Shown in pieces: positions 46,610 to 59,134 of a stretch of DNA of 64,000 nt. The stretch is from assembly GCF_036588685.1 (NCBI RefSeq), contig NC_086382.1:74931999-74995998 (forward strand). The letters run 5' to 3'. A program made the translations under genes and the position numbers. Positions within the stretch are counted from its first letter, which is position 1, and each line of letters opens with the position of its first letter. Under the pieces are notes generated by a model, which saw nothing but the letters and a program-made list of their open reading frames with translations, did not search any database and had not been told where the DNA came from. Origin of the DNA: Mytilus trossulus (taxonomy: Eukaryota; Mollusca; Bivalvia; Mytilida; Mytilidae).

Positions 46610-47285
46610 AATTTGTCTATAGGTTACACAAAGCAAGTTCACAAAACGTTTGTATCAGGGAAAACATTTTTCTTTGACTTTTAAAACGTGTAGGGGAAAC
46701 GGATTTCCTAACCATTCACTTATAATATTCCGTATTTCTGATTTTTTGTTCGATAGCGTAAATTATACGACTTTTTTTTATGAATATACATGTATTATAT
46801 GTCGTGTACATGATTGGATTTTGTAGATATAACTACCGCACAGAAAAAGTATCATGAATTTCGAGGCTTTCATATTCAAGGTTTTGAATTCTACCCTTGT
46901 TGAAAACCTGTGGAGTTCTCTACAGTTCCTTAACGCATCAATTATTGTTTTGTAAATTGGGTGCCGTCTCCCTGAACATGCTAGCACTAAGGTCATATCT
47001 TTTCATTTTCATATTTGTTTCCCTGTTTGTCTCTGTTGTCTTGATTGTTGGAACGATTAGTGGTATCTAACAATATTTACGAAAACTTTCTGAGAATTAT
47101 GAATATATCTTCTCTGTCAGATATGGATCATTACCAATGATAAAATGAAATGCCGTACATAACATCTTATAGAGGTTTAAATTTCAAATATTTGTCAAAA
47201 CCTAAGATAAAGAGCATTTTTCAAATGTTAAAGGGTACATTTGAATTTTTTGCTTCGATTTGAAAGAAATTTATTTCAGTTTTTT
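46610..47285. other. gene-free stretch
   Basis: A 72-codon minus frame (46778-46996) crosses here, with no splice sites or recognised domain. No repeat family identified. Confidence 0.4.
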
Positions 47286-47405
47286 CTGTGACAAAGTACA
47301 AGCATAACCGTACGGTTACCTATAGTTGTTAATGTTTGTGTCGTTTTGGGTCTTTTTGTGGATAGTTGTCTCCTTGGCAATAATACCACATCTACTTTTT
47401 TATAT
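47286..47405 (-). repeat. family D fragment
   Basis: Reverse piece with 'ccgtacggttacctatagtt', 'tgtgtcgttttgggtcttt' and 'ggatagttgtctccttggc'. Confidence 0.75.
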
Positions 47406-48039
47406 GTCGGTATTGCAACAATGTATGATTGACATAATCCCAGGGACATAAAAAAACAGATAGGTATGAAAAAGAAAAGATATGGGATATTCTGTATCAG
47501 ACGAAAGAAAACCTATTACAGTGTTGAATCCAATAAATATTCACAGTGCAAGCAGTGTATAATAAGTAATCGGTGATTTCTAAAATTAAATGAACCTGGA
47601 TAAAGTTATGCAAATAATTCTTTATACTAGTAACAACTTTCAAAGAAACAATGTATAACCTACAGCAAGTACAGAGATATTCGTTCTTGTTGTATGTAAA
47701 CGTAAGCTATATTCGCCTTTTCATGGAAACGAAAGTATAGATTATAGACGATATAAAGAAAAAAAACTTCGACCTAAACAAGGAAAACTTACACATTGGA
47801 CATGAAATATTTAGTCGATGGAGAAAAATAAATTATGTCACTTCTGAAATAAGTTTGTCGACAACGTAACTTATTCTGACGGTAAAGAAACGCGAATTCG
47901 ATCACTTCTCTGTTACGGGCTGTATATATAGCTGAACGTGTTACTAGTTTTGGTTAATATAAAGCATTAACAAACGAAACTACTAGGGTTAAAGTAAACC
48001 ATGTTAATATTGGATAAACAAAATAAACACAGATAAATC

Positions 48040-48390
48040 TTAAATACAGTGTCAATATGCAGAAGCTTAAATCAATTTATCCCTCATCTCAAATCCGTTT
48101 CTGAATTAGTGCCAATATGTACCATTCATTTGAAAGCCATATTAATATAATGGAATTTTATTCTGTGGAATTGAATAGCCATAAATGTCCAATAATTTCT
48201 GGTGAAGTGTGATTCAACCAATATTGGCGTTGATTGTTTTATCGTGTACGTAATTACCAAGTATTATCGCTGACCAATAGACATTGTCGATTATACAATT
48301 CAATCTTAATGGTCCTATTGATGAATCAGGCACGTGTCTGTCTAATGATGTTAGTTATACATGATAAAGGAACATATGTTAAGCCTAGAA
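48040..48390 (+). repeat. local duplication block, copy 1
   Basis: About 75-80% similar by eye to 53150-53490. Shared landmarks: 'atatgcagaagc', 'tgtccaataattt', 'gttgattgttttatcgtgta', 'gctgaccaatagacattgtc' and 'gtctaatgatgttagttat'. Confidence 0.8.
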
Positions 48391-48809
48391 GAAAATTTAC
48401 CTCAGATAAAGTCATGATTTGTAACGTAATCAACTGAACGTGTTTTACATTGATTGGCTATAAGATATTATCGGTAATGAAATGTGTACCAGCTTAAGTG
48501 TCCGAATTTTAATTGTTCTTTTCATCGTATGTAAAAGTGGGAGGTGCTCTGGCGTTGTCTGTTGTTTCAAGGCTTTTATTTTCCATCATTATTTTCCGTC
48601 TCCCTTTAAGCGATGAAGAAACATCTACTTTACATACGGTTATGAATTGAAACACATTCAAGTAATGAACATTCTTACCAACAATTCAAAATCACATTAA
48701 AGGCAAATAGTAAAGAAAAAAAACCCGGTTAGGGGAAGGGTTAGGATCCCGCTCATATGTCTACCCCCCCCCCCCACACACACACACAGACACACATTAT
48801 TTATGTACG

Positions 48810-49090
48810 TGCCTGTTTCATGCCAAGTCAGGAGCCTGTAATTATGTGGTTGTCGTTTGTTTATTTGTTACATTTTTGTTTTTCATCCATTTTTTATATA
48901 AATAAGTTTTCTAGTTTGAATGGTTTTACATTGTTTTATCGGGGCCTTTTATAGCTGACTATGCGGTATGGGTTTTGCTCATTGTTGAAGGCCGTATGGT
49001 GACCTTTAGTTGTTAATGTATGTGTCATTTTGGTCTTTTGTGGATAGTTGTCTCATTGGCAATCATACCACATCTCCATTTTTATATAAG
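48810..49090 (-). repeat. family D repeat
   Basis: Reverse near-full copy from 'gtcaggagcctgtaattatg' through 'gaaggccgtatggtgacctt' to 'ggcaatcataccacatctcc'. A C13 run followed by (CA)n stands just before at 48765-48795. Confidence 0.85.
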
Positions 49091-49138
49091 TAAGCAAGGT
49101 ATCTGCATTAGAATAGCACATACACAATTACTGTGGCG

Positions 49139-49297
49139 TCAGGTGAACAACGAATTTAAATGTTCAACGAAATACAAATTTATATAGAGTTGTATCCACA
49201 CTTTGGCAGAACCACGAAATTAAATATCCACGAAAATGCAAGGTTTCCGCGCAATCCATGTAAATTGGTACAAACGAAAGTAAATGAATCTACAGTA
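49139..49297. mobile_element. short MITE, same family as 60737
   Basis: 159 bp between TA dinucleotides. The left starts TACTGTGG and the right, reverse-complemented, starts TACTGTAGATTCATTTAC. The interior has 'accacgaaattaaatatcca' and 'cgaaaatgcaagg' in reverse order to the 60.7-kb copy. Fits a non-autonomous Tc1/mariner-like element, TA target. Confidence 0.6.
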
Positions 49298-49534
49298 GAT
49301 TGTTAATCTTTTTGAATATTAAATTTTGTCCATTATATTTATTTTATTACAATTACATAAGTACAATAAGAGATAACAATGTGTATCTATATCAAATCTC
49401 GTCAATCTATTTTAATTTCGCGAGCCGAGATGAATAAAAGTGAGAACACAATACCAATTCCAAGGGGATAGCAATTAAAGAGCTAACATTCAATAAAAAA
49501 TTAAGAAAACATTTGACCTTTTATTTTTTTTTTG

Positions 49535-49630
49535 ATTCGAGGTCACTGATGAGTCTTTTGTAGACGAAACGCGCGTTTGGCGTGTATACAAAATTTAGTC
49601 CGGGTATTTATGATGAGTTCATTAAATAAA
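49535..49630 (-). repeat. family E fragment
   Basis: Reverse piece with 'gaggtcactgatgagtcttt', 'gacgaaacgcgcgtttggcg' and 'tccgggtatttatgatgag'. Confidence 0.8.
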
Positions 49631-49779
49631 AAATATCAGTGTTTTGTAAAAAAAAAAAACCAACCAAGACTGATATAATGTTTTGATAAGAAATAAAAAC
49701 TGTGTTCCATTCAAACAGTGTCAATGAATTCAATAAATACGTGATAACAATGGTTTATATTATATATAAAAGTGTAGGT

Positions 49780-50070
49780 GATATTTTGTTATATAACATC
49801 AAATGAAAAATTGAAAATTAGTTAGAACATCAAAACGCTCTATTTATTGACGGTTGACTTTAATGTTCTGTATATTATTGCTGTTTGTCTCTACAGACAG
49901 TTTGGTCTTGAGTGTTCGGGTGAGAGATTTGTGAAAGGTGTGTTTTCTACGTACACGAATTGGTATTATACTATTCTACATTTTAATCAAGTTCATTACA
50001 ATATGTATTCTATATGATAAAGGTTGATCTGTGTAGAAATTTTCTTTCAGCAATCAGTAAACATTTGTGT
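49780..50070 (+). repeat. local duplication block, copy 1
   Basis: Diverged counterpart of 54165-54440. Both have 'tattgctgttt', a 'cagactgttt/cagacagttt' motif, 'tctatatgat'-like and 'cagcaatca' tracts in the same order. Confidence 0.6.
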
Positions 50071-50185
50071 TTCCTACAAATATAAACGTATGTTGTTTGA
50101 TAGCCAATCAAACACCTATCACAAAGAGTGCAAACAATAAAACACCTATCACATAGAGTGCAAACGACCTGGTGGAAAATAGATA

Positions 50186-50472
50186 TATTAACCCCGCCGC
50201 ATTTTTGCGCCTGTCCCAAGTCAGGAGCCTCTGGTCTTTGTTAGTCTTGTATTATTTTAATTTTAGTTTCTTGTGTACAATTTGGAAATTAGTATGGCGT
50301 TCATTATCACTGAACTAGTATATAATTGTTGAGGGGCCAACTGAAGGACGCCTCCGGGTGCAGGATTCTCTTTACATTGAAGACCTGTTGGTGACCTTCT
50401 GCTGTTGTTTTTTCTATGGTCGGGTTGTTGTCTTTTTGATACATTCCCCATTTCCATTCTCAATTTTATTAT
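50186..50472 (-). repeat. family A repeat, truncated
   Basis: Reverse copy from 'accccgccgcatttttgcgc' to 'ccatttccattctcaatttt'. Reads 'attattttaattttagtttc' uninterrupted, which defines the empty target for the element at 17980. Confidence 0.9.
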
Positions 50473-50499
50473 AGGTCACTGTCATTGTTTTTATTAGTA

Positions 50500-50790
50500 G
50501 TATACATATTCTTTTTGTCATTTCATACTTTGTATAAGTACACGTCGATATGAGAAATCGTCTATAGTTTAATTCCTGATTGACAGACACAAATGAATTG
50601 TGTAGTATTGACTTACAGAGGATCGGAAGATGCCAGGATGATTTTCATCTTTGTTATGTCTCACGTCTGATGTATGATATAACAATGTCGATTTACCTTT
50701 CAGTAAGGCATCTCATATCGAGTTAAAACACATTCATGTCACATGATGTTATTTTGATGTTTCAAAAGATTATTTCAGCAATAAAAGTAA
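50500..50790 (+). repeat. diverged ~280-bp module, copy 1 of 4
   Basis: Shares 'cacgtcgatat', 'gattttcatctttgttatgt', 'ctcacgtctgatgtat' and 'ataacaatg' with modules at 50895-51150, 52640-52815 and 54500-54800. No coding frame is conserved among the copies. Confidence 0.75.
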
Positions 50791-50894
50791 ACTACATGTG
50801 CAAGATCCTTTGAACTGTGTGTTGAAGATCGGAGTTTTCGATGGGATTATATTGTGACTGCATTGTTTTTATATTAATTTTATTTTAATATGGT

Positions 50895-51150
50895 GGTGTC
50901 GATTCCTATCAATTCTTACTTTCTATAAGCACACGTCGATATACTTAATTGTCTATATTTTAATTTCAGATTGACGGACATAAATAATAGTGTATTGTTG
51001 ACTTACAGGGCTTTCCATCTTTGTTATGCCTCACGTCTGATGTATGGTTTAACAATGCAGATGTACTTTGCAGAAAGACATTTCATATCGATTTGAAACA
51101 TATCCATGTAATAGATGTAATATTTTGTTTAAAATTTATTCCTGAAATAC
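50895..51150 (+). repeat. diverged ~280-bp module, copy 2 of 4
   Basis: Lies 395 bp after copy 1 in direct orientation; has 'gcacacgtcgatatacttaa', 'ctcacgtctgatgtatggtt' and 'tttcatatcgat'. A reverse family B end follows at 51246-51285 ('cagtggtatactactgttgc'). Confidence 0.75.
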
Positions 51151-51430
51151 TAAGAGTAAAACACATTATTGGATGCCTTTGATCTGTGTGTTACAGATCG
51201 GCGTTTGCGATTTTGCGTATTGTGACTGCACTACCTTTGTATTAAACAGGTTTTGAACAGTGGTATACTACTGTTGCCTTTATTTGTATATATTGAATAT
51301 TTCTATGTCTCTCCGTGTTAAAATAAGTATAAAGCATGTAAGTAGCTATACTTATTTGCGTTTGATATCTTAAAAACATTAACATTAATGAAGAGTTAAA
51401 CATATGTTGAACAAACAAACAAGTTGTTTT

Positions 51431-51572
51431 GAAAATGCATGTACCAAGTCAGGAATATGATAGTTCTTGTCTATTCGTTTATGATGTGTTTTTTTTATTT
51501 GATATATTCCATGTGATTATGAACCTTCCAATTAGATTTCCCTCTGAGTTCAGTGATTTGGTGATTTTACTT
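51431..51572 (-). repeat. family C repeat
   Basis: Reverse copy, 'aatgcatgtaccaagtcagg' to 'gatttggtgattttact'. 51573-52300 has nothing recognisable apart from AT-rich sequence; 52310-52420 holds a worn family A-like end ('agggttgttgtctctctgac'). Confidence 0.75.
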
Positions 51573-52639
51573 TTTGTTATTGTCGTTATTGTACAGTATC
51601 TTAGTGCGAGATAACATTCCCCCTTGCTCTTCTGTCAACCTTTAGTTTTTACTTCATGACTTTTCAAAAACATCTAAAGCTGCTTGTAACCTTTAATAAA
51701 TTCAGAATGTTTTACATGCAGAATGAGTTTTTTCTGTTCTCAATTCGAACAACTTTTGACAGTAAAAAGTAAAGTAAGAACAAAATCTTCCAGGTAAATT
51801 AAATAGGAATGGCTATGAAAACAAATAAATTCTTCAACAAAGGAAAACAAAATACAATATAGATAAAGCACATAAGAAAAAATCAACGACAAGAATATAG
51901 GAACTGACAACAACACAAGAATACATTGAGCAACGACATTGTTACCAGTATTTCATGGATTTTTTTCTTTTCCCAGTGTATTTGTGTTTTTATGCACTCT
52001 CATATCATGGGTTATTTGTTATTTTCTTTTTCTTTTATTTTTTACTACAAAAATGTGTTTTTTATTTCCATAGTACAAATGTAGTATTTAATATTCGTTT
52101 ATATTTTGCAGTAGGATTTGTATCACTCATTATTTGTCTTGGTTCAAATACAAGTACTTATAAAATGTGAATACGTTAATGTACTTTAAAAGTAGGTGTA
52201 TAGACGGGCAACCATTAATACAATTATCAAGAATGCAGGTTTCTAAATAAATGGTAATTGGAATTTTTATGAGGTGTCCATTTCTAACTAGTGTATATTG
52301 TTGTTTTCATGCCAGCTGACTACCGCCTTTTGTTGCTGGATTATCTTTCTGCGTTGCAGATCCACTAGGGAGCTTGTTCTTAAGTAGGGTTGTTGTCTCT
52401 CTGACATATTCTAAATTTCAATTATACTTTGCGTTTTTTTCTACACTCAATCAGAGTCATTACAAAATACATCCCAAAATGTATCTGATAAAATGAAATT
52501 TGAGTTGAGAAGTTCAGTTACAGAGTTTTTATTATAAAAATAGGGACGTGTGACAATATTGTCGATGATACAGCGATCGACTAGACTGCAATTGACATGG
52601 ATGTACGTAAATAAGACCAACGTCATCATGTATGTATGT

Positions 52640-52815
52640 CGTGGTGTTCTTTCCTATCAGTACGTACACGTCGATACGTATAATGTCTATATTTTAATTC
52701 AAGATTGATAAGCATGAAAGGATCATGTAGTATTGAATAACAGAGTCTTGTCAGATGCCAGGGTGATTTTCATCTGTGTTATGTCTCACGTCTGATATAT
52801 AATATAACAATGACT
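52640..52815 (+). repeat. diverged ~280-bp module, copy 3 of 4
   Basis: Has 'cgtacacgtcgatacgtata', 'cagggtgattttcatctgtg' and 'ctcacgtctgatatataat'; truncated at the right compared with the other copies. Confidence 0.7.
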
Positions 52816-53149
52816 TGTATACATCCATTCAAACAAAAAATCCAACGGTCTTATCTAAATAAAAAGCGAGAAACGAGAAATACTTATAATTCAAACAATT
52901 AGAGAAAAGTCATATATATGTCTTTGATAGGTTTCATTACAATTAAACCTCTTCAAACTGTTGAATTTTCTTCAATAAAAAAATTATAGTTTAAACACTA
53001 AACAGGCATACAGAACAAGAACTTTGGATATTACTATCCATATTGTGACTATCAGTTAAACATAACTTAACTTGTAACTAGTTTGAATTATTCCAAAGCA
53101 ATAAAAAACGAAAATACACTTCAGGCTAATGTATGATACAAATAAATTT

Positions 53150-53490
53150 TCATTGTGAATATGCAGAAGCAATAAATCAATTTGTCGTTCAGTTCAAATT
53201 CCTTTCTGGAATAGTGACAATGTGAAACATTCATTTAAAAGCCATATCAACATAATGCATTTTTTTTCCAGTGATATCGAATACCCATAACTGTCCAATA
53301 ATTTCAGGAGAAGCGTGACTCAAGTAAAATTGGTGTTGATTGTTTTATCGTGTAAGTAATAACAAAGTATGATCGCTGACCAATAGACATTGTCGACTAT
53401 ACAATACGATTGTAATGGTCCTATTGATAAATCAGTTACTTGACTGTCTAATGATGTTAGTTATATATAATAATGGAACATATGCATGCT
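53150..53490 (+). repeat. local duplication block, copy 2
   Basis: Partner of 48040-48390 in the same orientation. Differences are scattered substitutions and small indels, so the duplication is old. Confidence 0.8.
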
Positions 53491-54164
53491 ATGTTAAATT
53501 CAAGAATAAAAGTTTTCACCGTAGAAAAAGATGTGAAACTTTTTCTGGCTACTACAAGAAGTTAGTGATGAAATTTGTAACAGCTAATTAAGAATAAATA
53601 TTGAAACTTTCAATTGACTACTGAAATTAGATTTTCTTTTTTTAGGAATGAGTCGGGTTGGGTCGAGGTGCCTTATCATCAACATTCTGTTCAGACTCTA
53701 GGAACCTTTTGCAAAGACTAGAAGCAGGTGCATTCTAGTAAATACCGATTAAAAGACAAATCATTAAGATTAAAATAATTCTCATGCAGGGTATGTGACT
53801 TTGAATAGCACAGTTACAGCTTTATTTGTTATAATTATATTTGTTTTTTTAGTACCCGATACTATCGATTTTACCAAATATTGAAATTAAGAGGTAACAA
53901 AGTTTACCTATATCAAAACCTCGTCAATCCATTCAAATACAGGAAGCAAGATACATAAAAGTCAGGGCACCTTAACTCCAAGAGGATAGAAACTAGATGG
54001 ATAACTAAATAAAAATCTAGGAAGGATATTAATGATTACAAATATAAAGACAGATATAATATTCAATACACAATTTTAAATTGTGTTGTGCACCCTTATC
54101 CATTGTCTACGGTTTTCACGAATACGTTTTGATAATGAATTATGTCATATACATAAATAAAAGT

Positions 54165-54800
54165 AAAGGTGATGTAAACCATCAAAGTTAAGGTTTTAAA
54201 GTTAATTTAATACACTGTAAGCGTTATTGATGGACGTTTTGCTTTTATTTTCTGGATAGTATTGCTGTTTAGACTTGCAGACTGTTTGTACATGAACTTT
54301 CTAGTGAAAAATTTATCTTTCCGTACAGAAATATGAATTATACTTTGTATTTTTCTAAATGGCATTTCGTTATGAATCTGATATAATAGAATATGTGTAA
54401 AAGAATTCCTGAAGCAATCAGAGACCAACTGTTGTACTTACCAACACAACAATTATCAACTAGAGTGCAAATGAACTGGAGGAAAAAAATCACAGTCATT
54501 TAATTTGTTTGTTAGTGTACATGTTCTTTCTTATTATTTCTTACTTTATATAAGTGCACGTCGATATCATAAATCCCCTATAGTTCAATTTAAGATTGAC
54601 AAGCATGAAACAATCCTGACGCATTGACTTCCAGAGGCTTTGTAGATGCAAGGATAATTTTCATTTCTGTTATGTTTCATGTCTGATGTATCATTCAACA
54701 ATGTAGATGTACTTTCTAAGAGGACATCTCATGTCGAGTTAAAAACATATTCATGTCACAGGATTTACTATTGTTACTTCAAAAGATAATTCCTGAAATA
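54165..54800 (+). repeat. local duplication block plus ~280-bp module copy 4
   Basis: 54165-54440 pairs with 49780-50070. 54500-54800 is the fourth module ('gtgcacgtcgatatcataaa', 'gattgacaagcatgaaacaa', 'catgtctgatgtatcatt'). The order of blocks matches the 49.8-50.8 kb region, with the family A copy missing, so that copy inserted after duplication or was lost here. Confidence 0.7.
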
Positions 54801-57465
54801 AAAAAATATAATCAGAAGTTTTTTTTATCTGAATACTTTCATCTTTATTTTGCAGATAAGCCAGCTTTTTTGATTGGAAAAACATTGTGAACACAAAATC
54901 TGTTTATAAAACAGTCTTTGTAAAATTAAAATAGTATTGATAGTTTAAATAAAGTCATTCTGCAAATATATTCAAAACTAGGAAAAATAAATGCAATTTC
55001 AAATTATGTTAAACATACCATTATGAAGTTTTTGTATCGTCGTTACACTTAATTGCGGCCAATAATATCGAAAGGTCGTGCGAAATAATCGGTCAAACAA
55101 ACAAATTTATGATATAAACGTGTAAAAGAGCGATCGTTTTTATTGGTCAATTCAAACCTTCGATCTCACACCAGCGAAAATAGAACAAGCGTACTATGAA
55201 GTTAAAGGGAATAATCAGTATTTACGTAGGCAGTCAAGGTTGTTAAAAACCTCCATCGTCGTATACACGAATATAATTGTGGTCTTGATTATCCCATGGC
55301 TTTAATACATGTGCAAGTAAAATTCATTGATTTTATAATTTGTGTAGATCTTTTTGTTCAACTGTCTCCTCTCATTTGATTTTGGATTAAGGGAGCTACC
55401 ATTTTATTTGAGGAGGACTTAGATGAAAAGTTTATCTTGCATTTGTTTAACTTGTAATCTCTGTCCTGTCTTTTTACTTTTCAGTCTATTCGGTCCTGCC
55501 TTTTTTCGAAGTTTATCCTGATTTTGTTTTTACATAAATCGTCATCCTGCTTTTTCGATTTTACCAGGTGGCTCGTTCTGCCTTTTCTTTTCCTCAATTG
55601 ACTCGATGAACTAACGTTGTACTTGAAATGAAACCGTACTTAACTACGAAAATAACTAAATTACATGCTACTGAGATATTTTCTATTTTTATTGTAAATG
55701 GGTTTGTGTTATAAACTGTTACTATCACTTTATATACTTTTCGCAAGTTTTAGGTTTTTCGACTTAGGATAGTGCGATTTATTTCTGATTCATTTCACTT
55801 GACTTTGAAAAAAAGAATGCCGACATTCAGAGTGAATTCAGAACATGTAACCAACCTTGATTGAGTCATGCTTTGTTTAGAGAAAACTTGAGATGGCAAA
55901 CCATGGCACAGGGGAAATAAATTTACTTTATAAAATCAAGCGATATGCTTCGTCAGTTTTTAAATAACTGTTTTGCTATTCTCGGTTGAAAAACGAACGT
56001 AAATTATATATTGTAAATGTTTAGATAGTTACATAGAAAACAATCTTGTTTAAAAAGCGTGTTTATTCGTTATATGAATTGATAAAAATGTGAGTCCCTT
56101 CTTGTACAGTACATGCAATTATTTATCCTTTATTTCTTAATATTTTGTTTATCTGTTTATCAAACACGTATGCTTTTGTATTTGTACTTTGGCGGATAGT
56201 TCAACAATGTTATACAAAGCTCTTATCGTAAGGTATGAAATTTAAAGATAAATTTTCCTCCAATTAAAATCGAAAACAGTGTATTTATTTTGTTCCTATT
56301 ACTTAAAAGTATTCATTCATTTCTTAGTTCCACACATGCAAGAGAAAAATCTTCGCCGATATAACATTTCAATACATTTTTCATTAACATGCCTTCACAG
56401 AATTCATTTTAATTTCGTGGTGACCATGATAGTACATTGCATATTACGTCTTCATTCACGTGCACAAGTGATACGATTATTGTTGATTTGTTTCTATCTT
56501 TCGGGGACAATTTGCTCCATTTATGATACGTTAATCCTGAGTGACCAAACGCTACCTTGTGACGTTCTGTGTGATCTTTTGATAGCATGAAAACAATATA
56601 GAAAGAATGTGCTACACATCAGCAATTATTGTAACTATTGTATTGAATCAGTATTAAAAGATACTTATTATTAGAAGTTACGACATTGTCAGGATAACAA
56701 CGTATCATCAGTGTTAAAGAAATTAAAAGTGGCTCATCATTTATCCGTATAATAGCGGCACATGTATCTTAGTTTATACTTATATTTTTCATAATGCGAT
56801 ACAAGACAATTGTGTTGCTGCAGTATACTATTTCCGACTCAACTATTTGAAATTCATAAAACATTGGTTTAATTCTTTTGACCAAAGATTTATAAACTAT
56901 ACATTTTATAAATGTTTTAAATACTATATATGTTTACGTTCGTAGTAACATAGTACATTCCATTGTCAGTCACCAGTGTCGATTCACGTGCACACTACGA
57001 GTGTTGTTGTATTTGAATAGTTTGGCCAATGACATGAGACGTTAGAAGTTGTTTGTTTGTGATACGCCAGAATGTTATCAATTCATTATCAAACGCTAAA
57101 CTTGACTGCAGTTCGGTGTATCATCACTTGTTTCGTATTAAAGAAAACTGTTTTGCAAGTGTTTCCTAGATATTGTTTAAATCCGAATCATCTTTTGTTT
57201 TTACATTCTCATGTCATTGGTTATTACTTCTTTTTTTCCTGTTTTATTACGAATACGTGTCTTTTCCCTTCTCGTTGAATAAACGACCGACCAAATTATG
57301 TAAATTGAGGTTTTGAAGAAAAAAATATACATATGAACCTAAATCTTTAAATTTTTATTTTATACTAAGGTATATGTATATTGTTCTTCAACACCTCGAT
57401 GAACATAAATTGGTATGGCCTTTAAAATTTAGAAAAATCCGAACCATACTTGCTTATGCATTACC
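54801..57465. other. gene-free stretch with one dispersed repeat
   Basis: 55370-55595 is a repeat-like block with recurrent 'cctg(c/t)ctttttt' motifs ('ctgtcctgtctttttacttt', 'gtcatcctgctttttcg'). The rest is AT-rich without exons I can support, including the 103-codon + frame at 56279. Confidence 0.45.
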
Positions 57466-57469
57466 AGAT

Positions 57470-57575
57470 AAACTCATCATATAATTCCAGTACGCGTTCC
57501 GCGTTTCGTCTACAAATTACTCATCAGTGACGCTCGATTCAAAAGTTAAAAAGCCAAATAAAGTTTGACGTTGAC
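57470..57575 (+). repeat. family E fragment
   Basis: Contains 'ttccgcgtttcgtctacaaa', 'ctcatcagtgacgctcgatt' and 'aaaagccaaataaagt'. Confidence 0.78.
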
Positions 57576-58975
57576 ATTATCATGATGTGTTATTCGTTTG
57601 TATTAATTTATGATTTCCTTTTCTACTTTGAGATTCCATCTTTGCCAACTACACAATTGACTGTATGTAAGTAGATAAGAAGACATAAAAAGAAAATACC
57701 GCGTTTAAGATAATTTGTTAAAAAATATTGATTCCTCTTCTATTAAATATAAAGATAACAATGACAAATGATAAATGAAAAAGTTTAAGTTATTACGATT
57801 GATAAGGTTGATATGGGAAATTAAAGCGACAATAGTGTAAAAGTTCAAATTGATTAAATTTCAGACACATAGTCTTGTTGTCTCTATCTATGTCAGCATT
57901 CACTGTATTATCATGTTATAGGTCTTTGAGCTAAATATAAAGGTCTTTTTGTTAGAACTTAAAAAATCAGATCTGAATTTGAAAAAATGAATTTTCATCT
58001 TTAAGAAACGCATAGAGATCAGATGTTAACGAAACTTATACAGCATCCTAACGAGAAAATAAAACCCAACAGATGTCTCAATGTCATCATCCAGTCTTCA
58101 AACACCAAAATTGTTTGTTGTATACTCTAATTAGTCCCGTGTTTTAAAATGTTCAGTATATTTGTCACTATGTTACACCTTGCAAACTCTCCATGTAAAA
58201 ATATCGACAAATTATATTTCTTGTGCTTAGAGATAATAACAAATCTTAACAAATATTTGTATATTGACAATAATGGCTAGTTGTATTTTCCATTACAACA
58301 TCTTTCAGTATGTTTCTAATATAGATTCCATTGTTTTATTTCAAATGTTATCTAAGCATGCTTCCTCTCAACAGAGACGAATTCAAAGCTATTAATTCAT
58401 TCCTAATTCTTGAAATGTCATCTGTAATGTATTGTCTGGGACTATCTGGTCACAACTAATGGTTGCTACAAATTTTGATGTATCTTTTTGAATTTCTGAC
58501 ACGAATTTCTATAAAATACCGGAAGATTTGTTACTGACTAAATATAGTTGAGACAGAACGTGTTATCGGATACATTATTGTTTCGTGTTTATAACTCTTT
58601 AGCCGTAGTTACTGATGGATATACTTGCTATCTATATGACTGTTTGGCATTATTTAGATTACATGTTCAATCTCCACTGATTATTTTATTTTATTTTTTG
58701 TCTGACTATAATGAAACTAATGGATTGTAGTCATCATTTAAAACCTGGTGTTGTCTTTCAATTGTAAAAACAAGAAGTTAAACATTATTTATTAGCGCAA
58801 ACACGACTGTATAAAATTCAGTAATTATTTTGTTTGTAAAGATCTCGTATAGTATCCGTTGATAACAAATTAAAAAAAAGTAAAGTTAGATATGCTTCGT
58901 GTATATTGATTGATATTTATAAATAAAAACAACAGTACCAAATATACATTGAGACACTCTACACCATTTAAGAGA
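57576..58975. other. gene-free stretch
   Basis: AT-rich, no exon, RNA gene or repeat family recognised. Confidence 0.4.
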
Positions 58976-59134
58976 GAGAGGTGAGAGGTTAAGCGCTATA
59001 AATCCAGGTTCAATCCACAATTTTCAAAATAAGAAAATGCATGTACCAAGTCAGAAATATGACAGTTGCTATCCATTCGTTTGATGGATTTGAGCTTTTG
59101 ATTTTTCCATTTGATTGAGGACTTCCGTTTTGAA
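58976..59134 (-). repeat. family C repeat
   Basis: Reverse copy, 'gcgctataaatccaggttca' to 'gattgaggacttccgttttg', directly abutting the reverse-transcriptase relic. A further family C end occurs at 59637-59690. Confidence 0.78.

Larger units (their letters stand above)
45676..47919. mobile_element. 2.2-kb segment bounded by 70-bp inverted repeats
   Basis: Arms 45676-45745 and 47850-47919 are inverted copies, 64 of 70 positions identical; both begin CCCGTAACAGAGAAGTGATC at the outer edge. No clear target duplication flanks them and no transposase is visible between. The interior contains a SINE and a family D fragment. It is either a foldback or DNA-transposon remnant, or two copies of a smaller repeat in opposite orientation. 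Confidence 0.55.

Noticed and set aside
46778..46996. 72-codon minus frame near the SINE as a coding exon
   Set aside because: It looked slightly protein-like (IYKTIIDALRN) but has no flanking splice sites or family I can name.
56279..56590. 103-codon open frame as a gene
   Set aside because: No ATG-context, splice sites, domain or coding composition; it is lysine-poor, Phe/Leu/His-rich noise typical of AT-rich DNA.
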